A DNA stretch of 64,000 nucleotides from Glycine soja (taxonomy: Eukaryota; Streptophyta; Magnoliopsida; Fabales; Fabaceae): positions 372,001 to 436,000 of the forward strand of contig NC_041004.1 in the NCBI RefSeq assembly GCF_004193775.1. Reading direction: 5' to 3'. Position 1 is the first letter of the stretch, and every line of letters starts with the position of its first letter. The notes beneath the pieces are model-generated. The model was not told the DNA's origin, made no database searches, and was given only the letters and a program-made list of their open reading frames with translations. A program made the translations under genes and the position numbers. Positions 21,933 through 33,669 of the stretch are shown here, in pieces.

Positions 21933-24900
21933 ATGCAAGGTATCATTCTTCATCTTCCTTTTTTTGTTTTTCTGAACCCTAAATTCTCTCTCCTTTGACT
22001 CTGCTTTGACTAGAATTCATTTACTCTTTGCTGGGATTGACTCCGCTCACTTTGCATTATTTTCTCTTTCTTGTTTGTTATATTTCTTTTTCAATTCTGT
22101 TTTTTTTTTTTCGTTTTTGTGTGTGTATTTGTTTGAATTGTGCTTGTGGTTGCATTCTTCGATTAGAAACTTTTGTGGGCGTGGGGAGGTTTTGCTTTGA
22201 GAAATTGATGATGCAATTCAACAAAGGACTTTAGGGTGTTTCTGTTATTTTGCTTAAGTTGTGGAATTGGTCACACTGTATTGTTCTTCTCAAAGGTCCT
22301 GGTTGGATAAGTTTCTCTATATTCACCCGCAAGAGAAAAAAAAATTAGAAGGAAAAATGAAATAAACTTTCTCCCATAGTCTAAAATTAGCTATGCATAT
22401 GTTAAAATCAGCCTTTTGGCTCCAAAATTTAGCTTCTCCAATAAGCTTATTTTAACTTGCACACAAGCTATTTTTTGCTTGTGGAAAAAGCTTATTTCAT
22501 TTTTTTCTTCTTTTATAAGTGTTTTTGGAGAAACTTATCCAAACAGGGTCTTGTTGGTGGATATGGTTCATTAGTTCTTCACACACAATATGAATGGTTG
22601 CCTCTTGAGAGCCATGTGGACTTTAAGCTTATATTGATGCATTAGGCTTTTGGGAAAGACCAAGCTGTGGTCATCTAATTCAACTGCAGATAATTAAATT
22701 TAAATTAGTAATGCTAGGACCTCAGTTTTGTATACCTTAATTTGACTGAACATAAAGGCTATGAAATTTCCTTATTATCGAGGGATGTTGGTAATTGTAT
22801 TTCAGCTGGAACTGTGGGACCACATTATTTTTTAACTTCTGACTTAAAGGAAATTCACATTAGATAAGCTGATATGTTAAATCTGACCATATAATGAAAG
22901 GGGTATTATTTGTCAAGCTTACCTGTCAAAAAAGGAAGTGGTGTTGTTTTAAATCACACCCCTGCCCCCCAAAAAAAACCCATCCACTTTTTTTTTAAAT
23001 TTTTTTTTTTGAGAGGGAACAGCTATTAAAATGGAATCTTCCAGAAGGAGCCTCTCCAGGATGGATTTGTTATGTTTGATTGTTTTGATGTCACTTTACT
23101 AAATGATATAGTGGTTGTGGGCTTCCACATCTAGTTATAAGTGAATATGCCACATTTTTCAGTTTTCTATATTGAATTTCTACTGTCAGTTTATGCATTA
23201 CTTTTTTATCTCTGAAATTTTGGATCACTTGAGAACTATTGCTATCTTTTCAACTTAAACTAATGAAGGCCTGATTTTACTATCTTCACATAAAAATGAA
23301 CTATAAATAGTAATACTAATGAACTTGGATACTTGAATACTTGTCTACAGGTAGATCCCCAGACCAGGAATCAGTAGGGTCTGGGACAAAGAGGTCCAGT
23401 GTATCATCGGGGGGTAGGCCTCGAAATCAGAAGGAGTTCTTCTATAAATTTGTTGAAAGTGACAGCCTGACTGCAAAACTTGTAGATTGGTTTGAATCTG
23501 TAACAGAAAAAAGTGAATTGAAACAGCAGGCATTTGATGTTCCATTTGAGTTGATTGAACTTCAAAAATTTGATTATGCATTGGAAGGAATTTCATTTCA
23601 GCAGCTAACACGAATGCCCAATGCTGTTCATGCTTCTACATCTGATGCTGTAGAAGCAACAGCTTATCTTGCTATTGAAGATTTTCTACATGCAAGTATA
23701 AAAGGCTTGTGGGAGGCATTTTGGAGTCAAGATGAGCCCATGCCTTTTTCTGTGGATTGTCTGTATAATGCCAACATGAAGTTTTATCAGGCTGAAAAGG
23801 CAATTGCAAATGGAAGGCTTGGAGGTCTTTGTGGCACTGGTATATTGCTGAATAATCCTAGACATCCTCATGGAAAATGGGATCATGTCCTTGAATTGGC
23901 ACTGCTAAGGCCTGATATTGGAGGCCATGCTGTTGGCAGTGACCGCCAGCCTTCTCCATCAGTTCTTGGAGAAGCTCTATTTTATGCTCTTCGAATGCTA
24001 TTGGCAAGGAGTTTAAGTAGACTGAGTTTCTTTCCAGATCCAAGCACAGTGTTTGTTCTTCTTGTTGATTCTCAATACGGGGGTGTTGTAAAGGTTGAAG
24101 GAGATGTAAATAAGCTCAATTTTGATATGAAAAATGTTTATGAATGTGCTGCTGAATGGGTAAAAAATCATTCTAGAATTTCTGTTTCTCCAATTGATAG
24201 GATCTGGAACAAACTTGGAAATGCAAACTGGGGAGATATCGGTGCTCTTCAGGTGCTATTTGCAACCTTCCACTGTATTGTGCAATATGCTGGAATGCCC
24301 AAGCACTCTGTCGAGGATTTAGCTGCTGACCATAGTTCACGCCTCCAAACAAGAAGAGTTGAGAGGCAGTTAGGAGATACAGGTGTAAATGGAAATGGCC
24401 TATTTCGATACCAGCAACGTAGTGTTTCCCCTGAAATTGTTGAAGTTCAGGATGATTCTGTCAAAGTTGATTCCAAAGAGTCAATGATAACAGAAGGAAC
24501 CATATTATGGCTGGAGGATTCAGATTGGCAAAAGGGTTATCAGATAAAAGAGGTAATCAACACTAGTGAATTGACATACTTCATTGCATCTCATGTTGAA
24601 GACCCAGGACAAAATCTGTTCCTATACGTGGGTTCTCATCCGTCCCAGCTGGAACCAGCATGGGAAGATATGAATTTATGGTATCAAGTTCAGAGGCAGA
24701 CCAAAGTATTGACTATAATGAAGCAGAAAGGTCTATCAAGCAAATATCTGCCTCAATTGAGTGCCTCTGGTAGGATCATACACCCAGGCCATTGTCGCCG
24801 GCCCAGCTCTGGTGGAAATTGTGATCACCCTTGGTGTGGGACCCCTATTCTTGTGACCAGTCCAGTTGGTGAAACAGTAGCTGAAATGGTACGCACAGGG

Positions 24901-25437
24901 CAATTTGGTTCAGATGAAGCTATCAGATGTTGCCATGATTGCTTATCAGCGCTTTCAACTGTTGCTTCTGCTGGAATTCGGCATGGAGACATCAGGCCAG
25001 AGAATGTGATCTGTGTAAAGTCTGGTGTGAGGCACCCTTATTTTGTTCTAATTGGATGGGGCCATGCCATTCTTGAAGATAGGGATCGCCCTGCCATGAA
25101 TCTTCATTTCTCATCTACTTATGCACTTCAGGAAGGAAAGCTATGCTCCGCTTCAGATGCGGAAAGCCTAGTTTATATGCTTTATTATTCATGTGGTGGA
25201 GTTTTCCCTGATCTAGATTCAGTAGAGGGAGCGCTACAGTGGAGAGAGACATCTTGGTCAAGGAGATTAATTCAGCAGAAGCTTGGTGATATCTCCACTG
25301 TGCTGAAAGCTTTTGCTGATTATGTTGACAGTCTCTGTGGGACACCATATCCCATGGACTATGACATATGGCTGAGAAGGTTGAGGCGAAATATTCGCGA
25401 AGATGATCATGGAAAGGAAATCGATGGAACGGGCTAG
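21933..25437 (+). CDS. Plant kinase-like protein, probable pseudokinase, 697 aa
   Basis: Two exons. Exon 1 (21933-21939) holds only ATG CAA G. Exon 2 (23351-25437) continues in frame after the acceptor CTACAG, giving MQGRSPDQESVGSGTKRSSV and so on. Residues 1-25 are Ser/Gly-rich. The bulk (about 27-330) is a conserved region I cannot assign to a named domain. A kinase-like C-lobe lies at about 480-680: HGDIRPEN at 547-554 matches the catalytic-loop pattern (Asp549), but the position of the DFG motif reads IGWGH (570-574). No glycine-rich loop or clear ATP-anchoring lysine is visible. It resembles a plant family annotated only as protein kinase superfamily proteins (I recall Arabidopsis At2g40980, unchecked). 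Loss of DFG suggests weak or no catalysis, so a scaffold role is possible. The frame is intact. The large intron after codon 2 is a common place for enhancing introns in plants. Confidence 0.85.
22295..22550. mobile_element. MITE in intron 1 of the kinase-like gene
   Basis: A 256-bp inverted-repeat unit. The left end is GGTCCTGGTTGGATAAGTTT and the right end, reverse complemented, is GACCCTGTTTGGATAAGTTT. The arms continue for about 80 bp with shared AAAATGAAATAA. No frame and no clear target duplication was found, so the superfamily is unassigned. Confidence 0.65.
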
Positions 25438-28400
25438 GCTTTTAAACTGGGTACAATTTCAGAAATGAAAACTCTTCATCTTAACGTGTTTCTCATTGCA
25501 ATGCTTGGACTTTTGGGTGGAAAGTCAATATTTAATCTCTGATGCTCATGCATTTGTATTCCTTGAACAATTGGTTTGGGGAATGGTTAGTGCATTCCAT
25601 GAAACGAGCATATCGTGATTGGTCTTGTTGGTATAGGTTGGGCTGGCTGCTCTATATCTTCTATAAATCTTGAGACTTGATTGGTGGCATATTTGGGTAT
25701 ATGAAGAATAGGCATTCCTTCATTTTGAGGAGCCAAAACATGACTTTAACAGCTTTCTTTTCCATTTCATTTTTCTGGTGTTGAGTTTCTAATTGAAGTA
25801 ATCAAGCTGTATTGATAACATCATTCATTTGTAAAGATAAAAAAGGTCTTTCTAGAATGCATGGTGTTTGTGCAGTTGCTTGGTTCCTGGCCATTCTGAA
25901 CGGTACAAACTGCACATGGCATATAATCCTATTCTGTAAATGTGTTGTTTTTCTTGTGTTCGTTCAGTTTCTTTTTCATTTTTTACATACATCTTCATTC
26001 AGTGTTAGTGTGAAATTTCTTGATGGAAGTTAATGTTCTTTCCTGCATCAGTCTAGTAGGTGCAAATGCAATTTTGGGACGAGATTGTTTTTAACTTTGT
26101 GAAAATTTAACCGATTAAAGTTTAAAGGGAATCAATGAATAATAACACCATAGAAACTAACAGTATTTGTTTGCTTAATTTTAAGGCTTGCTTTTCTACT
26201 TTTGCTCGTGCATGCATTAGAATTCTTCTTTACCTCTCTAGTCCTTCTTGGAATTACTTAAATGAATAGCTGCCAAATAGCAAATGTAGTTTTACAAGGG
26301 ACAAGTGGACAACCAGAAAAAAGGATAAAACTTGTGTTTTTTCTTTAGGCGTTTATGGTATTATACTTTAATCAAAATTGGAATTTTACTTTATTTTAAT
26401 GATGACTCAGATAAAATTTTAAACTTTGATTGGACAAGTGTTATAAGTAAGGTTTTTGAAATCGGATCGAAGAGTGAATTGATGAAGACACTAGTTCAAG
26501 GTTTAATGATTCAATCATAGTTGAATACTATGAATTGAATTTAACTGTTTTTACTTTTTTAATATTATATAATATTTAAGTAATAAAAAAATTTAGACTT
26601 GCAAAAATTTAAGACCTAAAGAATTACTCATTTATTTCCTAATTATAAGATTTTTTAAAATAATCTGTTTGTCCCTTTTTATAAGATCTTTTTTTAATTT
26701 CTAGATGTATTAACTACTTTTTTTCTACATACTCTTATTTAATTATTTTCTATCTAAACATTAATGAGAAACAAGTAAGTGGATAGAAGAGAGAATAAAA
26801 GGATAATTTTAAAATGATAGTACAAATAATTGACAAATTTAATGCGATAATTATTTTTCTTAAGGGGCATGAATTAGTTGAAATGACCTTATAATTAGGG
26901 ATGAAGTGAATATTAATTAATATAAATAACTAAATATATGTTTATTGTTAAAATTTAATAATAGTAAACAAAATAATTGATACATATTTAAAATATTTAA
27001 ATTGTATTTTTACTTATCTTAAAAAAATAGATTAACTAAAAACATATAACATAAAATAAAAATAAAAATTAAGAAGATCAGTTCGATATCAATTTTTTGT
27101 ACTAGTTCAACCCACTTTTCATCGGTTTTGAGCCGGGTTAATCGGTTTTCATCGATTCTAAAATGCTCTAATTTTTAAGAGTGTTCAGATCAATTAGTAG
27201 GTTGATTCCTGGTTGAATTGGACGGTTTAGTCTGTTTTTTAAAACATTGGTTATAAGCACTTAATCGTAATGTACTTTTAAAGTTTTGTTGAAAAAAAAA
27301 GATGAGAGGAGGGGAGGCAAAATTTTAACACATGTTAAATAAAATTAACAATGACTAAATTTCACTTGTCTAAAGTTTAGTTAATTGAAAACAAAAGTAG
27401 TTCTTTTGGTGAATGACCTATCAAAGTAGTTAACAAAGAGTATTATGACTAGACAACTAATTTTTATCAAATTATTAACGTTTTTTTTTTTGGAAGGAAG
27501 TTTATGCATTGTAGCTGTAATCATTTTTTTTCTAAATAAAAATATCTACAAAACCAATCAAAAGTAATAAGGTGCTGCTGCATCATTTCTAAGGCACAGG
27601 TTTATGAAGCCAAACTCCAGCCTCTTGCACTTGGATGACTTTGATTAGATCTACTCGTTTCTTTTACTTGAGATAATTAATTTAAAAAACTGTAATTTTT
27701 AATAAATATTTTACTAATATCATCTAAAAATAGATACTAGAACTGTAGCACACACAAACCACTCTAAGTCCTTTTACATTTGCGAACAAGAAAGCAAAAG
27801 CATTAACATTCCATGTGATGATCGTGCGCATTCCATATTTTCCTTTAATTACTTTGGCCTTGGCTAACACGATTTAAACTATTTTGGTGGATACCAATAT
27901 CATAAAATACTACTTTGATATATTGTGAGAGGATAAAATTAAAGAATAACATACATTTAATATATGTTGTGGTTCATTTCTTTTTATCAGTTATGTTGTG
28001 GTTCAATTCAATTTTAAACACAAAAACTAAAAAAAAAATCAAATCAAATGAAAAAAATGTTCCTGTTTGTTGGATGAATCCGGTGTATCCATGAGTCGAG
28101 AGTCAAGAACTAATTCACCCATGTCCAAAGATTGATTTAAGGAACTCACTTTTTCCAACAAATATTTTTCCTTATGCTCGGACCAGAAATCAAATCTTTG
28201 ATCATATAATTATTATTAACAATTTACTGGAGTTCTTTTTTTTTAATTAATAATTAATTTAACAGTTTGAATTGGTTGCTAGACACCCCTAATCGAATTT
28301 CTTAAATCCCATTTTTTTCATCTTATTCGATTCATTACTGTCTACTGATGTTCATGTTTTTTTTATGTTCTTTTATTATTTCTTGTCTTTTCCGCATCTA

Positions 28401-30572
28401 AAGAGCCTATTTTCCACTGTTTACGTTCTTACGCTTCTCTGTGCATGCCACGTGTCCTTCCTCACCCTCTCTTCCTCTTCGTGATCCTAATTCTTCTCTT
28501 AAATTCTCAACGTTTTTTTTTTTTATTATAAATATTCTCTCTTTTTTTCTCTCCATTTTTGTTAGGCTTCGTGAAGAGTCCATGACGCCATTGTTTGATT
28601 TTTCTACGCCAGCGTAACATTTGTGATGGGTGCATTATTAATATTTACGTGATCAACATTTGGCTACAATAATTGGTTACCCTTGTTTGTTTAATGATCT
28701 TGTGGGATGAATATGAAACTTGTTGAGCTGAATCATAGTCGACCAAAGCAATAAAAATGCTAAGGAATTACGTTATTCTATGTAATAATGTCACACAAGA
28801 GTGCTGCTGAGGCATATTACTCGTGAAAATTGTGAAACAAGGTCTATTACTAAAGAATTGAACTGTGTTTTATTTTATCCCTTTGTTGATTGTAGTAGTT
28901 GTTGGAATTTATTGCCATAATGTTCACTCCTTTCTTTGTTTGTGTCATTATTGCTTGAATTTTAATTTGTTGTTTTATAGATGGTTCTTCCAACAAGTGG
29001 ATGAGATGGTTCTTCCAATTTTGATTGAAGTATAATACCATAAGAAAAGAACTCATGCATTGGCTGCATTGGTGCAGACAATGATGTGTCTTGCTTGTTT
29101 GATGAAAATTGAGTAGATTCTAGTTAAATGAAGACTACTAGAATTATGTTTAGTCCCTCAAAATATTTTGAAATTTTAGTTTGATCTCTATAAAAATTTA
29201 ATATTTTTTTTCCTCCATTATTAAGCACGTTTATTAAAAGTAACATGGTTTTGGTCCATTAGGTTTTTTCCTACATCAAACACATTTACAGTTATGTGAT
29301 TTTAGTCCCTTAGGAATTAAAAATCACGTTTCTCTTGTTAAAATATAGGAATTAAAATTAGAACATTTTGAAATATTTTGAGAGATTAAAAATATATTTT
29401 ACTCTTAAATAAATTGTAGACAAATACTAGTATTTTCTTTGGCCTGTGGTTAGATAGCTTGTTCTTGGCCAATGTTAAAACTCTCCAAGTTCATTGAGTT
29501 TGAGATAGTCGTGGTAGGAAACTTGGTTCTAGTTTGGGGTTTGGGGGGGTTCTGAGTTCATGCTTTGTGGATAGGGTGTGTGTGTGTTCATTTGATTTAT
29601 GTTTGTAGAGAAAATGATGCTTCGTGGTGAATATGAACCAATAGAGTAAACAATGGTAAATTGAATGAGCTAGATTGTGAACAGTGTTTGAAACAAAAAT
29701 GGTACTACTTAGTCCTGGTAATATGTTGAGGAAACTCTGTAAATGCATTGCCATCCGTTTTCTACTTTTCTTTAATTCTTTTCTTGTCATTTTTCATGAT
29801 CCAAATGACACCTATAATTGTCCCAGCAATGCAATATTAATCATCAGTCATGGATAGACATGTATTTTGTTATCCTATAATCACATATATCCTCTGTTAT
29901 GACCGTTTTTTTTTATTTGTGTAATATTTTCCAGATCATTTTTAGGCATAACAAAAGACAAAAAGAAGATCCAAGAAGCTTAGAGATCTTGTGCCAAAAG
30001 ATAATATCAAAGCGCTGGTATTTTTCTTTCTTCATTAGGTTCAGAAGGTGAACTGTGCTATTCTTGCATATTCTTTTCTTCAAATTTGTGGCAAAAGAGG
30101 GATTATGGGGCATTATTACTACCATTAACCCTTTCAGATTCCTTTTCTTTTTCAGGGAATTGGGTATGAGGTGGCGAAAATCTTATTCTTCTTTTTTTTC
30201 ACTTGTCTTTGCATTAGTTATCACACAAAGAGATTTTTTTTTTCTACCTTTAAGAAAGTTTAGCAAATAGCAAATGAGTTCTTCTCTGATTTTCTTACCT
30301 TTTAAACCATGCTAACATGAAACAGTGATAAGAAGACAACCATTAAATCAGTGGGACATAATCAACATAAGTTTAATGAATTGAAAATACTTCATCAATT
30401 TCATTAGTACATATGCAATTGCAATATGGTGATTTTGGGAATTTTAATCCCAAATTTAAAACCAATATGCCTTTTAAGTTGAAGCTGTCTATTTAATAGC
30501 AATTAACTAGAGTATAATGGGATTTTTGTAGCAGTTTTTCAATTCATGCACTCATGGCAAACACCTAGAAGT
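25438..30572. other. 3' flank of the kinase-like gene and long intergenic region
   Basis: No further coding gene is seen. From 25438 to about 26040 is likely 3' UTR or flank. Further on, an inverted-repeat element lies at about 29140-29405. A 17-bp direct repeat, ATGTTGTGGTTCATTTC / ATGTTGTGGTTCAATTC, lies at about 27965-28007. A GC-richer promoter-like stretch at 28430-28600 contains CCACGTGT (G-box core) and pyrimidine-rich sequence; it may be the distal promoter or leader of the SEC14-like gene, whose coding start is at 30775 after a leader intron. Confidence 0.4.
29140..29405. repeat. MITE-like inverted repeat
   Basis: Left arm TTTAGTCCCTCAAAATATTT and right arm AAATATTTTGAGAGATTAAA are inverted copies about 200 bp apart, with AT-rich sequence between. 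No coding frame; limits approximate. Confidence 0.5.
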
Positions 30573-30585
30573 AAGGCTTATTTTG

Positions 30586-30707
30586 ATGAAGATATAAGGT
30601 TGACTTAGTGGTAAAGGGTGAAGAGAGGGAGGGATAAGTCGCGGATTTGAATCCCCCTGCTAACAAAAAACTAATAAATTAACAACTAACATTTGCTGAT
30701 AAAAAAA
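30586..30707 (+). mobile_element. tRNA-derived SINE with perfect 13-bp TSD
   Basis: A 122-bp insertion with an A-box-like TTGACTTAGTGGTAAAGG, a B-box-like GGATTTGAATCCC and the end CATTTGCTGATAAAAAAA. It is flanked by the identical 13-mer AAGGCTTATTTTG at 30573-30585 and 30708-30720. This layout (internal pol III promoter, A-rich end, long direct flanking repeat) is that of a plant SINE of the Au-SINE type. It lies about 30 nt before the splice acceptor of the SEC14-like coding first exon. The perfect flanks argue for a recent insertion. Confidence 0.88.
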
Positions 30708-30774
30708 AAGGCTTATTTTGTTGGTTTTTCATATTTCAGGATGTTTTAGCTTGATTGGGATTTGAAAAGAAAAG

Positions 30775-33669
30775 ATGTCGTTTAAGAGATCGAAATCAGA
30801 AGCTGAAAAAACTTTATCTCCTGAAGAGCAGCAGACCATGGTACTAGACATTAATCAAGCCCTATTTTATGAATGTGAAGTGATAAATTTGATGTATTAT
30901 TATTGTACATCAATGTAGTCTCTGATATTCTTCTATCTTCATCCAAGATTTGCATGTACTCATATATTATTTGTTAGACAATCAATTATTTTTTCTTAAA
31001 ATTCCCAACCTAACAAGAGTCAGTGGTGCTAAGTAAGGATAATTGATTTTCTTCCTAGTTTCTATTTCAATTTGGGTGAGCAGGGAAACTAGTCTACAAT
31101 TATGGGGTTGTTTGAGGGTCATTTTATGGAGAAATAATTTTGAAGTGGAAAAATGTTTGATTTCCCCCCTTTTTTTGTTTGTTTTAGATTGGAGAAGTTA
31201 GAAAGATAATTGGTCCAATTGCTGACAAGTTCTCTACTCTGTGTTCGGATGCATCAGTTCTAAGATACCTTAGAGCACGAAACTACAATACTAAGAAGGC
31301 TGCAAAGATGTTGAAAGGATCCATAAAATGGAGGCTGGAGTTCAAGCCAGAGAAGATCCAATGGGTGTGCATCAAATATTATTTTTTTTATCTATCTTTT
31401 TCAATAAAATAAAATGGAATATATTAGAGTTCAGTTTGGAATAGAATGAAGCATGAAAGTTGGTTAAATATCCTAGTTTTCTAAATGCTTTGTAGTACAG
31501 TTACTGGGGAAAAACTTGTGAACTCAGATATATACATATATAGCTCAAACCCAAAGAAAATCAACTATCTAGTTTTATAGGTGTACTAACTGTAACTAGG
31601 ATAGATTAATCATTTTGTAATACTAATAGTCAATGAAAATAAGTAATTTCGGTGGCTTTATCAGTGAAACTCTCTCGGTCTAAGTTTTTTTTTTTTGTTT
31701 AGCCAATTACATAATAGAGTTCCTGGGCATGACAAGAATGTTTTAACTAGTGATGAGTTGCATACTGTTTACTAGATAAGTGAAACTGAAAGACAATTGT
31801 CCTTTTTTTACTTTTTATGCAATTAGGATGATGTTGCTCAAGAAGCTGAGAGAGGAAGGCTATATAAAGCTGATTACATGGACAAGCAAGGAAGGATTGT
31901 TTTTGTTATTAGACCTGGTATTCAGGTAGTCTATATAAATTGATGAGAATAAAGTTCAAATTTCATTTTTTGTTATGGTTGTACACTTGTACTTGAGCAG
32001 TTGAGCCTTCTTGTTTGGATGTCATTGTCATTGTCATTATTATTGAAGTTTGAGTAAATGGCCAATTTAGTCTTTGAAAGTGTGATTTACTGTCACTTTA
32101 GTCCCTATAACTAATGAAATTCAAAAAAAGTTCCCAAAACTGTAATTTCTCACTCGTTTGAGTCCAAAGTTACATTCAACATGTGACTTACAGAGATGAA
32201 ATTTAGGGACATAGATAGAATGAATTACAGTTTCAGAGTTTTTTTTTTCTTAGTTTTGTTAATTCTATGGACTAAAGAGACAACAGATCACAATTTTAAA
32301 GACTAAAATGGCCATTTACTCATGAAGTTTCAATGCTTTGACAAGACTTCATTTATCCAATTTAGAGTGCAAGCAGCTCATGTGCCCAAATCAAGTACCT
32401 TATTTACTGTTTGGAGAATGCCATATGGAATATAAGTTCCAATCAAGAAGAGCAGATGGTTTGGCTTATTGATTTTCAAGGGTGGAGCACAGCATGCTTA
32501 TCGTTGAAGATCGTCCGAGATACTGCTCAAATCCTGCAGGCTCATTACCCTGAGAGGTTGGGCCTTGCAATCTTTTACAATCCACCAAAAGTGTTTGAGT
32601 CATTTTGGACGGTATGAAATCACAATATCTCCTGTCTTCATCATTGTCTCCTTTTCATTGGGAAGGAAGTGGGAGGATTTTGTGAGATGAGAGACTTGTA
32701 TATGTAATGATATTGGCTTACTAATGTTGTCTGATATTGATTATGAATGGATAGGGAAAAAGTTTGTCTCAATTGCCTGGCTATTTTGTTTAGTATTTGT
32801 GGTTTCTGCTGTAAAAATTAAAAGGAAAAAAAATGTATTTATTCTTTTGGTTAAAGGTGGTCAAAGTCCCTATACTTTCACATTGATGAATTTGGTTCTC
32901 AAATTTTAAAATTGATTTAGCCTGTCATCTCTATGAATTCATCCTGTTTTCAAAAGTTAGGAAGGACTAAATCCACTTGGTTTTAGGAGAGACTAAATCC
33001 ACTTGTTTTTTAAAGTTTGAGAACCAAATTCATCAATATGAAAGTATAAGGACCTTGGTTACATTTGACAGAAAATATAGGGACTAAAAACACATTTTTT
33101 CCCAAATGAAAAATTCCACAGGAAACAGAAAATTTGAAGATACTTTTGGTTTATTTTTGTTCCACTGTGCTGAATCATAAAATCTGAGAGAATATTATTC
33201 CAATTAGAGTGAAGTAATACTAGTTTCAAGTGAGTTATGATAGTTCATATCAGATGAGTCTTGTGATTTATAAATAGAAAGACAAGCCAGAATTTCTTTT
33301 GCTTTCCTTTTCTGTTGAAATTTGTTATGGACATCTCTTGAATTTAGTGTTGTTATATTTTCTTTGTGTGTTTTATAAGCATGTTTTTCATGGTACCAGA
33401 TGGTGAAACCATTTCTAGAACCCAAGACTTACAAAAAGGTGATATTTGTTTACCCTGACAACCCAAGGAGCCGCCGCATGGTGATGGAGGAACACCTTGA
33501 CATGGACAAGCTGGAATCCTATTTTGGTGGGAAAAATACGGTTGGATTCAACTATGAAGCCTATGCTCAGAAAATGAAAGAAGATGACAAAAGCATGTCT
33601 GATGTTTTTGATTCATGTTGTTCATCGTCGCCAGGTTTTTTAAGCTCCGAATTTCATGAATCGGTGTAG
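30775..33669 (+). CDS. SEC14-like CRAL-TRIO phosphatidylinositol-transfer family protein
   Basis: Five coding exons: 30775-30840, 31188-31364, 31827-31925, 32366-32611 and 33400-33669, giving 285 aa. A CRAL-TRIO N-terminal helical region (about 25-80: VLRYLRARNYNTKKAAKMLK, SIKWRLEFKPEKIQW) leads into the SEC14 lipid-binding fold (about 90-240), with GRIVFVIRPGIQ, MVWLIDFQGWST, HYPERLGLAIFYNPPKVFES and LEPKTYKKVIFVYPDN. Family members bind or transfer phosphoinositides and other lipids between membranes; the exact lipid here is unknown. The acceptor TTTCAG/GATGTTTTAGC at about 30740 shows a leader intron. The frame ends at TAG 33667-33669 but stays open for 42 more codons, to TGA at 33796-33798, with an acidic Ser/Asp-rich sequence. 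A partial duplicate lies at 42.8-44.1 kb. Confidence 0.9.
32052..32321. mobile_element. MULE-type MITE in the SEC14-like gene intron 3
   Basis: A 270-bp element with ends GAGTAAATGGCCAATTTAGT and the inverted form CTAAAATGGCCATTTACTC. The inverted ends span about 40 bp. Flanking 9-mers TTGAAGTTT (32043-32051) and ATGAAGTTT (32322-32330) match at 8 of 9 positions, in keeping with Mutator-type insertion. It is non-coding. Confidence 0.72.
32822..33106. repeat. Inverted-repeat element in the SEC14-like gene intron 4
   Basis: The left arm contains CCCTATACTTTCACATTGAT and GAATTTGGTTCTCAAA. The right arm is the inverse, with GAGAACCAAATTCATCAATA and TGAAAGTATAAGGACCTTGG. The outer ends share AAAAAATGTGTTTTTAG-like sequence. 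The right part of this element recurs at about 42360-42470 in the segmental duplicate, so it predates the duplication. Confidence 0.6.

Noticed and set aside
26400..27250. Possible large inverted element (CGGTTTTGAGCCGGGTTAATC at the right)
   Set aside because: Left and right arms do not align well by eye and no target duplication was found.
28430..28600. Separate gene promoter with G-box CCACGTGT
   Set aside because: No coding gene follows within 2 kb. Best explained as a distal promoter or leader of the SEC14-like gene, so not called on its own.
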